From Bin80 sp965203305 (GTDB lineage Bacteria; Bacteroidota; Rhodothermia; Rhodothermales; Bin80), in NCBI GenBank assembly GCA_965203305.1, contig OZ241874.1, positions 620,001 through 684,000 on the forward strand: a stretch of DNA of 64,000 nt. The letters run 5' to 3'. The notes beneath the pieces are model-generated. The model ran no database searches. It worked only from the letters and a program-made list of their open reading frames with translations, and had not been told where the DNA came from. Below are positions 36,131 through 44,921 of the stretch, piece after piece. Both the position numbers and the translations under genes were made by a program. The stretch's first letter is position 1, and every line of letters begins with the position of its first letter.

Positions 36131-36275
36131 CAGGTTTCTGAAGCAGGTTGGAAGCGGTGGCACGGCTAACATCAAGAGACTGTTCCACATCGTCAATGCA
36201 AACGATTTCGCCGGCAGCCGGCAACACAGCTGCCAGGCGAATACGCCCTTTTGGAAGACTCAGCCGTTCGTTCAT
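36131..36275 (-). pseudogene. AbiEi-like antitoxin, N-terminal remnant fused to the toxin remnant
   Basis: The ATG at 36275 begins MNERLSLPKGRIRLAAVL followed by AAGEIVCIDDVEQSLDVSR, which is the winged helix-turn-helix of AbiEi antitoxins. After about 48 residues the sequence passes directly into the middle of the AbiEii nucleotidyltransferase, so a deletion removed the rest of the antitoxin and the N-terminus of the toxin. Confidence 0.72.
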
Positions 36276-36673
36276 GCGAAAAGATACATTCCAACTGCAT
36301 AAATTCCAGAAAAAAAATCTGAAATTGCTGATGCATGATACTTTCTGGGGTGTCTCAGTGATCACGATTCATTTTTATCTGACGGCCCCTGATCCCCCGG
36401 AAAAAATGGCAAGGCCTGCCTCACTCACACCGGCCATCTGATGGTGTCGGGGGAGGGGGACGCTCTGGCGGCGATGGGGGTAAGCATTCGGGAGAGAGCA
36501 TCCTCATAGTGGCAATGTCCTGATTGGATGCAGACATGTCCGTCATATTCCCGACAGGGATGGATCCAGTCCGAATTCACTTCTCATATGCAGTGTTCAT
36601 TTTGGGCGCACAGGTTCTGCCACCATTCATATTTCCAGATGAGAGCACAGAAATGGCACATCTTGCCCCCAGG
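36276..36673. other. Intergenic region before lpdA end, nothing recognised
   Basis: About 400 bp. Contains no convincing frame. It may include more decayed material of the AbiE locus, but no motif could be placed. Confidence 0.45.
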
Positions 36674-38092
36674 CTAAATATTGATGGACTGTCCCAGTGC
36701 GTCACGGGTGGCTTCCATGATTGCCTCTGAAAGGGTTGGATGCGGGTGGACGGCATCCAGAATTTCGTGATATGTCGTTTCCAGGGTGCGGACGGCCACC
36801 ACCTCTGCAATGAGTTCTGTGGCATCATGCCCGATCACATGGCAACCGAGGAGTTCGCCATATTTTGCGTCATAGATAATTTTCACGAAGCCGTCATTGT
36901 GTCCGGCGGCGGAAGCCTTGCCAGATGCAGAAAAGGGAAACTTTCCGATTTTAATGTCCAGTCCCTTTTCGCGAGCGGCAATCTCTGTGTATCCTACAGA
37001 AGCAATCTGGGGCTGACAGTAGGTGCATCCAGGTACATTGTTCTTGTCAAGTGCATGGACTCTTCGTCCAGCAATTTTTTCAATACAGAGGATACCTTCA
37101 TGGCTGGCCTTGTGGGCAAGCCATGGAGCTCCTGCAACATCTCCAATGGCGTAGACCCCTTCCACGCTAGTACGGGAAAATTCATCAGTTTTGATTGCAC
37201 CGCGATCAGTTTCAATCCCGACCTCTTCCAGTCCCAGGTTTTCAATGTTTCCCGTAATTCCAACCGAACTGAGCACCTGATCAACCTCGATCACCTCGTT
37301 TTTGCTGCCACTTTTTAAGTGTACTTGGAGTGTCTTTCCCTTTTCTTCTACGCGTTCTACGGTAGTGCCTGTACTGATCTTGATCCCTGTTTTTTTGAAT
37401 GATCTGGCCAGTTGCTTTGAAACATCTTCGTCTTCAATCGGCACGATACGATCCTGGAGCTCCACCAGATGGACTTCAGTTCCCATATAATGGTAAAAGT
37501 ACGCGAATTCAACTCCAATCGCTCCCGCGCCGGCAATCAGCAAGCGGTCTGGACACGTTTCTTGAAGGAGGGCTCCCTTGTAATCAATGATCTTTTTGTT
37601 ATCAACTGGAAGAGATGGGATCTCTCGTGCCCTCGCTCCTGTTGCAAGGATAATATGCTTTGCCTCGAGTTCCCGTTCTGTTCCTATTTTTTTGTCATCC
37701 ATGTCAACGGAAGGGGAGATATGTAACGATCCTTTTCCGGTCAGTTTTGCATGTCCAAGGACTACCTCAATGTTATTTTTCTTCATGAGGTACTGCACAC
37801 CGGAGTTCATTTTTGAGGCAACCTTTCGGCTTCTTTGGATCACCTGCGCAAAATCGGCACTGACCTTTCCTTCCAGCTTCAGACCGTAGGAACTCAAATT
37901 ATTGGCATAGGACACAAGCTCCGCACTTTTCAGAAGTGCTTTGGTCGGAATACAGCCCACATTCAGGCAGACCCCGCCCAGTTTGTTTTTTTCAACGACT
38001 GCAGTTTTGAAGCCGAGTTGTGTGGCCCGAATCGCAGTTTCATAACCTCCGGGACCTGTCCCGACAACAATAACATCAAAATTGTTTGGCAT
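36674..38092 (-). CDS. lpdA: Dihydrolipoyl dehydrogenase
   Basis: E3 of the 2-oxoacid dehydrogenase or glycine cleavage complexes; reoxidises dihydrolipoamide with NAD. FAD motif VIVVGTGPGGYETAI, redox-active disulfide GGVCLNVGCIPTKALL, NAD motif LIAGAGAIGVEF, FAD motif VYAIGDVAG, and the C-terminal HPHPTLSEAI with catalytic His-Glu. 472 aa. Stand-alone gene; E1/E2 genes are outside the window. Confidence 0.97.
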   Translation of the reverse strand: MPNNFDVIVVGTGPGGYETAIRATQLGFKTAVVEKNKLGGVCLNVGCIPTKALLKSAELVSYANNLSSYGLKLEGKVSADFAQVIQRSRKVASKMNSGVQYLMKKNNIEVVLGHAKLTGKGSLHISPSVDMDDKKIGTERELEAKHIILATGARAREIPSLPVDNKKIIDYKGALLQETCPDRLLIAGAGAIGVEFAYFYHYMGTEVHLVELQDRIVPIEDEDVSKQLARSFKKTGIKISTGTTVERVEEKGKTLQVHLKSGSKNEVIEVDQVLSSVGITGNIENLGLEEVGIETDRGAIKTDEFSRTSVEGVYAIGDVAGAPWLAHKASHEGILCIEKIAGRRVHALDKNNVPGCTYCQPQIASVGYTEIAAREKGLDIKIGKFPFSASGKASAAGHNDGFVKIIYDAKYGELLGCHVIGHDATELIAEVVAVRTLETTYHEILDAVHPHPTLSEAIMEATRDALGQSINI

Positions 38093-38143
38093 GGAAAAAT
38101 GAGTTGTAAGAGAGTGCTTTACTGAAAGTACGGATTTGATGAT

Positions 38144-38899
38144 TCATTCTTCTGGCAGTGGAACACGCTTTACATCACTGGGCAGATGGAGAGACATCGG
38201 AGTAACGGATTCATTGACGGAGACAGAGCGGTAAGTCAGGATAACACTTGTGTTTTGAGCCGAATTTCGATAGATAACCTGACGCGGGACATAAAATTCA
38301 CCAACAGAAAAAAAATTGCTGTAATGAAATGCTTCTACAAGGTTTCCAGAGGCATCCTTTTGCGTCACATGCACAATGCGCCAGTACTCAGGGTCAATGA
38401 CATATGTCCGGCGCAGACGGGAGTCTTCAAGTGTCAGTCCGTCTCTCGTAGACTTCAATTGTAAACCAGCTTGACTGGCGGGGTAAACAAAACCAAGCAT
38501 CTGTTCCATCGCACGGTCCACTCTGAGCACAGGCGGCAGAGCGGAATGACTGCTTTCTCCTGTATGTAATGTTTTTGTGAGTCGATCATAGAAAAATAAA
38601 CTGTCCCCGGTGACCAGCAACTTTCCTCCCTCAACACCAAAGAGGCGGAATACGATCAGAAGGGAATCCCCTTTGCGGTGTGAAATCTCCGCTTTCATCG
38701 TTGGGCCCGAATACAGTGGTGTTTTCATGGACAGATTTCCCTCTGCCCTGAGCGAAGCTGGAAGAGTGTGTGCCCGGATGCTGTCCATGACGGAGCCTAT
38801 CTCGTAGACGATGTTTTCCGAATCAATTAGCGCGGCCGGAGGCCGAGAACTGGCACAGCCTCCAATTATCAATACGACAAGCGGGATATACACTCTCAT
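38144..38899 (-). CDS. DUF4292-like LolA-fold lipoprotein
   Basis: 251 aa with lipoprotein signal MRVYIPLVVLIIGGCASS (lipobox IGGC). The body has a LolA/DUF4292-like pattern: LRAEGNLSMKTP.., AEISHRKGDSLLIVFR..GVEGGKLLVTGDSLFFYDR, and a long beta-rich second half. DUF4292 lipoproteins are common in Bacteroidota and are thought to be outer-membrane biogenesis factors, but this is not proven. Monocistronic, upstream of lpdA with 51 bp between. Confidence 0.8.
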   Translation of the reverse strand: MRVYIPLVVLIIGGCASSRPPAALIDSENIVYEIGSVMDSIRAHTLPASLRAEGNLSMKTPLYSGPTMKAEISHRKGDSLLIVFRLFGVEGGKLLVTGDSLFFYDRLTKTLHTGESSHSALPPVLRVDRAMEQMLGFVYPASQAGLQLKSTRDGLTLEDSRLRRTYVIDPEYWRIVHVTQKDASGNLVEAFHYSNFFSVGEFYVPRQVIYRNSAQNTSVILTYRSVSVNESVTPMSLHLPSDVKRVPLPEE

Positions 38900-39230
38900 G
38901 CCACGCCCAAAACGGCTATGACAGACTGGCGTGCAACGCGATCTTGCCCGGGAGATTTACGCATTTAAAGCTCTTGGAGGCTTCTACCCACTGACAGCCA
39001 GATTGATCGGATATGCTTGACCTTACTCCCGCAAAATGAGACTGTCAGTCCCAAAAACGGAAACGATTCAGGAAGAACCTCGTCAGAAGTATTTGGTCTA
39101 AAAACAAGAACAAAGACACTCTAGTAGTCAGTCCGAACAACCCTGCGAGAGATGTTCGTGCGATCATGTCAAGTACCCCGTGGAGATCAGACTGCCGTCA
39201 GACAATGTGATTCAATTTTACGCTACATTG
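38900..39230. other. Intergenic region between DUF4292 gene and cassette C
   Basis: About 330 bp with no gene. Near 39013-39035 a CTTACTCCCGCAAAATG string resembles a cassette terminus with one extra base. An 8-mer CTACATTG ends at 39230, which I take as the tentative left flank of cassette C. Confidence 0.45.
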
Positions 39231-39295
39231 AGTACATGTCAAGCATCAATACAACTGCTCGTTTGGGGTTCAAGATTAACGCGCAGAGTGCATTG

Positions 39296-39318
39296 TTTGA
39301 CTCTCTTTGAGAGTCAAA
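39296..39318. repeat. Perfect 10-bp hairpin
   Basis: TTTGACTCTC, three T, GAGAGTCAAA. It lies in non-coding DNA behind the ATPase copy 3 stop. Not followed by a T-run, so a DNA-level structure or a transposon-end relic is as likely as a terminator. Confidence 0.8.
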
Positions 39319-39490
39319 GGATACGAATATTGTGCGCTGCTCTGGGTAAGTGCGTTGGTCAATCCAATCACGCTCATTTTGCATACTGTGTTTGGCGGCA
39401 GAGGCGCAGGGTGGCGAGGCGGTCAGTACATAGTGTCTGTCCGAAAATTTGCGGCAATCCCACATACGGGGATTTCGGAGGCATTTATTT

Positions 39491-39514
39491 GGGGCTCATA
39501 TACGTGAGTGCCCA
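39491..39514 (+). repeat. Solo copy of a TnpB-element end
   Basis: Begins GGGGCTCATATACGTGAGTG and continues CCCA; matches the left end of the TnpB element at 39945 (GGGGCTTATATACCTGAGTG) with two mismatches. No partner end was found near it, so it may be a relic of an earlier insertion. Confidence 0.75.
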
Positions 39515-39944
39515 AAGTGAACTGTCTAGTGAGCCTCTTGCAAAAAGATTTTGGGACTTTCGAATTCTGACTGGGTACGGGATGGAACCTTACCTCTCAA
39601 TCCCCATATCTGTGTTTTGACCCTTGTCCAAGTCGTATTTGCTCTGTGGAGGTTCCTGCTCTGCTTTTCCCTCCTCTTTTTCAGGGGAGGGACTGTCTGT
39701 TGTATGGTTTTCTGCTTCCTTTTGGGAAGCCTCTTTCCCCGTATCCTTCCCAGACACCTGTTTTGACCGGGCCTTTTCCTGGGCTGTGAGCTCCTTCTCC
39801 ACCATCCATTCCCGTACCATGTAATCCCGGAGAGAGGGGATTGGGATACTGTACCGCCGCTTTGCCGTGTTCTTGTACAGAACCCCCCTGGCCAGTGCCT
39901 GTGCAAACCCCGCTTGCCCAATTGCCTGTATAATCGTATTTTTT

Positions 39945-41306
39945 GGGGCTTATATACCTGAGTGCCCATGACTATTTGTCTTGGTCCCAGTCTCGTTGAC
40001 GGGTCATCAGGGAACCCAACGGTTCACCCCTCGCACGTCCAGTTGCCCCAACCCCGGCGGCCAAGATGTCCGCGTGTTCCGCATGTCCACAGGACATACA
40101 CCTGAATTTGCGCAGGGAGGCGCGATTGCCCGCGTCCCTGTGTCCGCACCTGCTACAGTCCTGGCTCGTGTATGCGGCCACCACAGAGAGAACGAGAGCG
40201 CACTTGTACCCCAGCGTCTGCACCAGCTGTCCCGGCGCACCTTCCAGCAGAACCCGGTTCATCCCTGCTTTCGCTTTGACATTCTTGCCAGGATTTTCTG
40301 TCGTCCCACGAGCCGAGGCGGTCATGCTTTTCACCTTCAGGTTCTCCACCACCACTACAGGGGCTTCCTTCGAGATTTTCGCACTGTTCTGGTGATTGCG
40401 GTTATGACTGAAGTTTGCCAGATAGGTGCTGCACTTCTGGATCTTGCCCTGTGTCTTCTTCGCCCGGTTCGACATCTTTTTCCGACCGTCTGCTTTCTGC
40501 CGGGCAATCTGCTTTGCCAGCTTCCGCTCATACCTGCGTTTCCGGAATCGCACCCGCTTGTCCGCCTCACTCTCCAGCACTTCGGAGTCCCTGCCGTCGC
40601 TGTAGGCCACGGCGATCATGCCACTGGCGTTCCGGTCAATTCCCGCCACCACGCCGGTATCTTCGATGAGCGGGTCATCGATCTCGTATGTGATGGCTGC
40701 CCACCACTTCCCGCCTTTCCTGTATACCGTGATGTCTTTCGTGATCCCCTCCAGGTACGGGTTGCCCCCTTTCCTGCGGAGGGTTACCGTGCACATCTCC
40801 TTTCCCTTGATCGTCAGCTGGTTCCCCCGCAACGTGTACCCCGTCTTGTCCGGGATGGTGAAGGACGGCTTGGTTCGGTCTCTGCTGTGAAAGCGGGGAG
40901 GCTCCGAAAGTCCCTTGTCGTACCTTTTCCATGCGTCTGCCTGAAACTTGAACACATACCGGACCGTGGCATACTGGTAGTGTTTCAGCCACGGATACTT
41001 CTTCTTCAGGATCCGCATGTACTCGCTCCCGGTACCGAAGAAGGTGGTGGACGGTCCGTTCTCCCCTCGCTGCCGGGCCTCCTGTTTTCGCTGGAGGGTG
41101 ATGGCGAGACCTTCGTTCCACATCTTCCTCCAGACCCCTGCCAGCCGTGCCAGTTTCCGGGCTTTGGTGCCCGATCCCGGCAGGATGCGGTAGGTGATCC
41201 TTCGGCACGTCTTGCCTGCCTTTGCCATGGTGACTGTCAGTGTTCTCTGTGAACCTGCGGGCCATACAATGGTTCATTCCTATGGGCCCTTAGGCATATA
41301 AGCCCC
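39945..41306 (-). mobile_element. TIR-bounded element carrying only tnpB
   Basis: 1362 bp. Ends are 24-bp imperfect inverted repeats: 39945-39968 (GGGGCTTATATACCTGAGTG, CCCA) and, inverted, 41283-41306 (GGGGCTTATATGCCTAAGGG, CCCA). Each end is also a partial palindrome. An exact 8-bp duplication TATTTTTT flanks it (39937-39944 and 41307-41314). Inserted in ATPase copy 3. No TnpA or other transposase inside, unlike standard IS605-type elements, which also lack TIRs and target duplications. Confidence 0.85.
39972..41228 (-). CDS. tnpB: TnpB, RNA-guided nuclease of the IS200/IS605 accessory family
   Basis: 418 aa. RuvC catalytic triad looks complete: Asp198 in GIDRNASG, Glu295 in VVVENLKVKSM, Asp387 in EHADILAAG. 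A zinc finger with Cys358, Cys361, Cys377 and Cys380 lies between the second and third. TnpB cuts DNA guided by an omega-RNA made from the element end; here that RNA would be encoded at 39945 and just outside, but I could not fold it. The N-terminus (RITYRILPGSGTKARKLARL) and YQYATVRYVFKFQADAWKRY fit the family. Looks intact. The start at 41228 lies 55 bp inside the element end. Confidence 0.93.
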   Translation of the reverse strand: MAKAGKTCRRITYRILPGSGTKARKLARLAGVWRKMWNEGLAITLQRKQEARQRGENGPSTTFFGTGSEYMRILKKKYPWLKHYQYATVRYVFKFQADAWKRYDKGLSEPPRFHSRDRTKPSFTIPDKTGYTLRGNQLTIKGKEMCTVTLRRKGGNPYLEGITKDITVYRKGGKWWAAITYEIDDPLIEDTGVVAGIDRNASGMIAVAYSDGRDSEVLESEADKRVRFRKRRYERKLAKQIARQKADGRKKMSNRAKKTQGKIQKCSTYLANFSHNRNHQNSAKISKEAPVVVVENLKVKSMTASARGTTENPGKNVKAKAGMNRVLLEGAPGQLVQTLGYKCALVLSVVAAYTSQDCSRCGHRDAGNRASLRKFRCMSCGHAEHADILAAGVGATGRARGEPLGSLMTRQRDWDQDK

Positions 41307-42406
41307 TATTTTTTCGCAATCCTGTTTTCAGGGGGACATGCTGAAACAATTCCGCCAAGCCTTCAAAGTGGTCGTCATCCAAATCTTTCGTCCGTTCTTC
41401 ATAGTAGTCTCTGCGATTTTTGCGGCCTTGGGCCAATGCGGACATCAGTCCTTCCTCCGTCATCTCCCCCTCGGATTCCTTTAAGTACTCCAGGGAAGGG
41501 TCCAGGTAGGACGCGATGTGGTGCCCCCACCCGTGTATTTCTGCTGTGATGGCATTCATCCAAGCAGTGATGTCCCCCTTCGCCTTCCCCTCCTCTGTGA
41601 GCCAGTCCTTGATCACCCCTCGTTCCTCCGCTCTGGAGAGTGCCTCAAGATTGAAATAGCAGTTTTTTTGAACCGTGATATATCCAGATCCTGGAATGCG
41701 TCCTGAGTATTGCCTAGGCCCCCTATGAGCAGCACCAGAGGTCTGCCTATGTCTCCGATATGGATATATTCGAGGAGTGAGGTTACGGATTCTCGTTCCC
41801 CGTCAGGGATGAGTTTGGGGTTTTTGAGTCGCTGTGCCTCATCAAGTATCAGGACAATCGGGGCATCTTTGCTCCGAAGGGCGTGTATGGGGCTAGATAT
41901 GTCCTTGTCTAGATCAAACGACACCCCCAGAGATGCAACATCCAGCCCGATCTCTGCGGGGAGTCCCGTTAATCGGCGTTTGGCCTCCCCCAAGCATTCC
42001 CGCAGGATGTCTGTGTTCCAGAGTGCCCCCGGACGAATCTTGGCCGTACCCCAGCCTTCCTCCTCCGCCCTTTTTCTGCACTCCGCCAGGAATGCGGATT
42101 TTCCCACACCTGGCGGCCCTTGCACCAGGAAACAGGAACCCTTCTTTCTTGGCAAGGACCGGGATAATAACCGCAGGAAGTACTTCTTCTCGTTTTCCCG
42201 TCCGTGGAAGTATTTTGTCTCACCGCGGTCGTCAATAATTTCTTCTTCTGGAAGTGGTTCGTCCTGATCAGGAAGCCTTGTACGGAACATGGCGGAGACG
42301 GGAGATGGCTGGCAGAACTTTTATGCTAGGACACCCAGACACTACCTCAGGTTCCCTAGTTTTTGGGTCAGGTTTGCGCAGGTCCGGCCGCCCCTGTTCC
42401 AGCCGT

Positions 42407-42429
42407 GCGAATTTTGCTGGATAAGTCCC
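42407..42429 (-). repeat. Right terminal inverted repeat of cassette C
   Basis: Plus strand GCGAATTTTGCTGGATAAGT then CCC; on the gene strand GGGACTTATCCAGCAAAATT. Differs from cassette A right end by one base. Followed by ATACATTG. Confidence 0.87.
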
Positions 42430-42709
42430 ATACATTGGCGGTAGAGGCTCCTGCAAAAATATGACTATACCCGACCTTGTATGTTTGCCAGTACTCCCAG
42501 AGCGATATTTCGGTTCTATTCAGGTTAGTGTTAGCTTGTCATTTCCAGATGCTTGTTGGATTTTAAGTATGGCAAAGTATACGCCCTCGAGGTTCGCGGC
42601 TCTATGTCAATTCCACTGCGTTGCACCATTGCCAGTGCTGGCTGACAAGGCGATGATGTCGCATGCTGCCAAGTCACGAAGCGGACTCGAGGTACGAATA
42701 CGGAAGTTG

Positions 42710-43591
42710 CTATGTGATTGTCTGTGGACCCACTCCCCAGGAAAGCTTGGACCTGAGAGTACCAAAGTAGTCTATCCCCTCTAATCGAATTAGCTGAATG
42801 GAATGATTTGCGCGGCGTATTGTGCAGGGTGCCTCTTGGTTCGTAATTGGGAGAGCTCTTCCATCTAAAGCAATTGTGCAGTTGGCCGAACTTGATGCCA
42901 GTTGTACGGTGAGATTTGACTGTGCAGGCAATACAATCGGACGGACAGTCAGGCTATGAGGTGCAACGGGGCTGACAATGATGACGTTGCTTCCTGGCAT
43001 GATAATCGGTCCTCCAACAGCCAGCGAATACGCTGTGGATCCGGTGGGAGTTGCCACAATCAATCCATCTCCCCAGTAGCGGTTCAGTCGCGTATCATCC
43101 ACGAGTACATCTATAGCCGCCAGTCCACCTGCGGATTGCCGGGTGATCACAATATCATTGAGTGCCCAGCCTGTATGTGCACCTGACAGGCTCAGTGCGT
43201 TGCGTTGTTCAGTTTTGTATTTTCCTGCTTTCAGCAACTGCAGTGCATACGAGATCTGCGCAGACTCAACATCAGCCAGAAATCCAAGGTGTCCGGTGTT
43301 GATTCCGAGAATTGGCGTTCCCGATGCTCCTACTTCAAAGGCGGTGTGCAGAAGAGTTCCGTCTCCTCCAATAGAGAGAATGATGGTACTCGTCTGTGCA
43401 AGAGTATCCGTTGAAATTTTGCTGGCATCATCCGATGACAGGAGGGATCTCTCTACAAGTCCACGGGCAATGGGAGCGTGAAGCTGATAACGGATAGCTT
43501 CAGCATCCATCCGCTCCCTCAGTCGCTGAATGAGCGGCCACAACTCCTCTTTTGCTGTATTTCCAGTGATTCCGAGAGTTACCTCTGCCAT
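42710..43591 (-). CDS. nadK: NAD kinase
   Basis: Phosphorylates NAD to NADP, cytosolic. 293 aa. GGDGT at residues 75-79 in ILSIGGDGTLLHTAFEV, then PILGINTGHLGFLADVE, NDIVITRQ and DGLIVATPTGSTAYSLAVGGPI, all family hallmarks. Divergent from the redox operon, with about 70 bp between starts. Downstream gap of 272 bp to cassette C holds no recognised gene. Confidence 0.96.
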   Translation of the reverse strand: MAEVTLGITGNTAKEELWPLIQRLRERMDAEAIRYQLHAPIARGLVERSLLSSDDASKISTDTLAQTSTIILSIGGDGTLLHTAFEVGASGTPILGINTGHLGFLADVESAQISYALQLLKAGKYKTEQRNALSLSGAHTGWALNDIVITRQSAGGLAAIDVLVDDTRLNRYWGDGLIVATPTGSTAYSLAVGGPIIMPGSNVIIVSPVAPHSLTVRPIVLPAQSNLTVQLASSSANCTIALDGRALPITNQEAPCTIRRANHSIQLIRLEGIDYFGTLRSKLSWGVGPQTIT

Positions 43592-43661
43592 GACTTTTTG
43601 ATCATCAGGATATTGATCTGCTGAGTATTATAGCGTAACTTTCTCTCGGACTTCTTGTGTC

Positions 43662-44915
43662 ATGGCTAGACATATTGTTATTGTTGGCAATGGAATTACG
43701 GGGATCACCGCCGCCCGATTTGTACGCAAGTTAAGTGCTGACCGCATAACGGTCATTTCCAGCGAAACCGATCACTTCTACGCACGAACTGCCCTGATGT
43801 ATATCTACATGGGACATATGCGCTATCAGGAAACCAAGCCGTACGAGGATCACTTCTGGCACCAGAACAAAATAGATCTCGTTCGAGGCTATGCATCCCG
43901 GATTGATACAAAGGCAAAGGTGGTGCGGATTGCAGACGGGAACGATATTGCTTATGATGCACTTCTTTTGGCGACAGGGTCAAAGACGAACAAATTTGGC
44001 TGGCCCGGGCAAGATTTGCAGGGCGTACAAGGGCTATACGGGATGCAGGATCTTGCACTTATGGAACGCAGTACGCAAAACATCCGCCGCGGTGTCGTTG
44101 TCGGAGGTGGGCTGATTGGCATTGAAATGGCAGAAATGCTTCACGCCCGACACATCCCGGTCACCTTCCTTGTTCGGGAGAGGAGTTACATGGACTACCT
44201 GCTGCCCAGAGAAGAATCAGCGCTAATCAATCAGGAAATTCTTGAACATGGGATTGACCTGAGGCTTGGAACAGAACTCCAGTCCATTCAGGGAGCAAAG
44301 TCAGTTGAGGGGGTCAGGACAGACTCGAATGATCATATTGAGTGTCAGTTTGTGGGACTTACCGCAGGAGTACATCCGAATACTGATCTGGCGAAGGCAT
44401 CCGGGATTGAAACGAACCGGGGCATTCTTGTGAACGAGTTCTTCGAAACCAGCATTCCAGACATCTATGCTGCGGGTGACTGTGCAGAATTCAATGCCGA
44501 TGGCATCGGAAATCGTCGAATTGAACAGTTGTGGTACACGGGGCGTGCACATGGGAAAGTGGTTGCACAGACACTGTGCGGACGGCGAACTCCGTATTGT
44601 CATGGCATATTTTTCAATTCGGCAAAGTTTTTTACAATAGAGTATCAGACCTATGGAGACATCTTGCCTCATCCCGGGCCAGAGGTGCGATCACAGTTGT
44701 TTGAAAGCGGGCGCAAACTTCTGCGGGTGAACAGCGACATGGAAACAGGCAGGATACTCGGGTTTAATGCCTTGAACCTGCGCCTCAGGCAGGATCAATG
44801 CGAAGCATGGATTCGCAGTGGTACCCATGTGGAGGAGGTGCTCAGCTCTCTCAAAAAAGCTCGGTTTGATACCGAGTTCTATTCGGACGCAGTCTATCGC
44901 CAGGCAACAGCATAA
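43662..44915 (+). CDS. FAD-dependent pyridine nucleotide oxidoreductase (NirB N-terminal/rubredoxin-reductase-like)
   Basis: 417 aa. First FAD motif IVIVGNGITGITAARF, second nucleotide motif GVVVGGGLIGIEMAEML, and a third FAD motif IYAAGDCAEF. No Cys pair of the disulfide reductase type, so it resembles ferredoxin/rubredoxin reductases and the N-terminal half of NirB. It is followed 6 bp later by a membrane polyferredoxin and then a metallo-hydrolase; electron transfer from NAD(P)H to the ferredoxin protein is a reasonable inference. Confidence 0.88.
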   Translation: MARHIVIVGNGITGITAARFVRKLSADRITVISSETDHFYARTALMYIYMGHMRYQETKPYEDHFWHQNKIDLVRGYASRIDTKAKVVRIADGNDIAYDALLLATGSKTNKFGWPGQDLQGVQGLYGMQDLALMERSTQNIRRGVVVGGGLIGIEMAEMLHARHIPVTFLVRERSYMDYLLPREESALINQEILEHGIDLRLGTELQSIQGAKSVEGVRTDSNDHIECQFVGLTAGVHPNTDLAKASGIETNRGILVNEFFETSIPDIYAAGDCAEFNADGIGNRRIEQLWYTGRAHGKVVAQTLCGRRTPYCHGIFFNSAKFFTIEYQTYGDILPHPGPEVRSQLFESGRKLLRVNSDMETGRILGFNALNLRLRQDQCEAWIRSGTHVEEVLSSLKKARFDTEFYSDAVYRQATA

Positions 44916-44921
44916 TTGAGG

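Larger units (their letters stand above)
39590..42290 (-). pseudogene. P-loop ATPase, copy 3, frameshifted and split by the TnpB element
   Basis: N-terminal part 41613-42290 (Walker A GPPGVGKS, Walker B IVLILDEAQ) runs out of frame at an A7 run (41663-41669 on the plus strand as T7); with eight A the frame would continue FKKNCYFNLEALSRAEERG into the next part, 41290-41616 (VIKDWLTEEGKAKGD...ELFQHV). The last part, 39590 to about 39940, gives IIQAIGQAGF..RYSIPIPSLRDYMV and ends DMGIER. Removing the TnpB element with one 8-bp repeat restores LKTGLRKNTIIQAIGQAGF, which aligns residue for residue with copy 4. Confidence 0.9.
39231..42429 (-). mobile_element. TIR-bounded ATPase cassette C, interrupted by the TnpB element
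   Basis: The right end is clear: 23-bp TIR at 42407-42429, followed by ATACATTG. The left end is tentative: after CTACATTG (39223-39230, 7 of 8 match to the right flank) the sequence AGTACATGTCAAGC resembles AGGACTTATCCAGC at 10 of 14 positions. Inside is ATPase copy 3 with a frameshift, split by the TnpB element at 39945-41306, and extra DNA between 39231 and 39590. Confidence 0.5.

Noticed and set aside
39180..39620. Plus-strand 146-aa frame over the cassette C end
   Set aside because: It runs over a solo transposon end and the 3' end of ATPase copy 3, has no domain and shows Arg/Cys-rich chance composition.
39981..41252. Plus-strand 423-aa frame opposite tnpB
   Set aside because: It is the antisense shadow of the TnpB gene, which has complete catalytic motifs.
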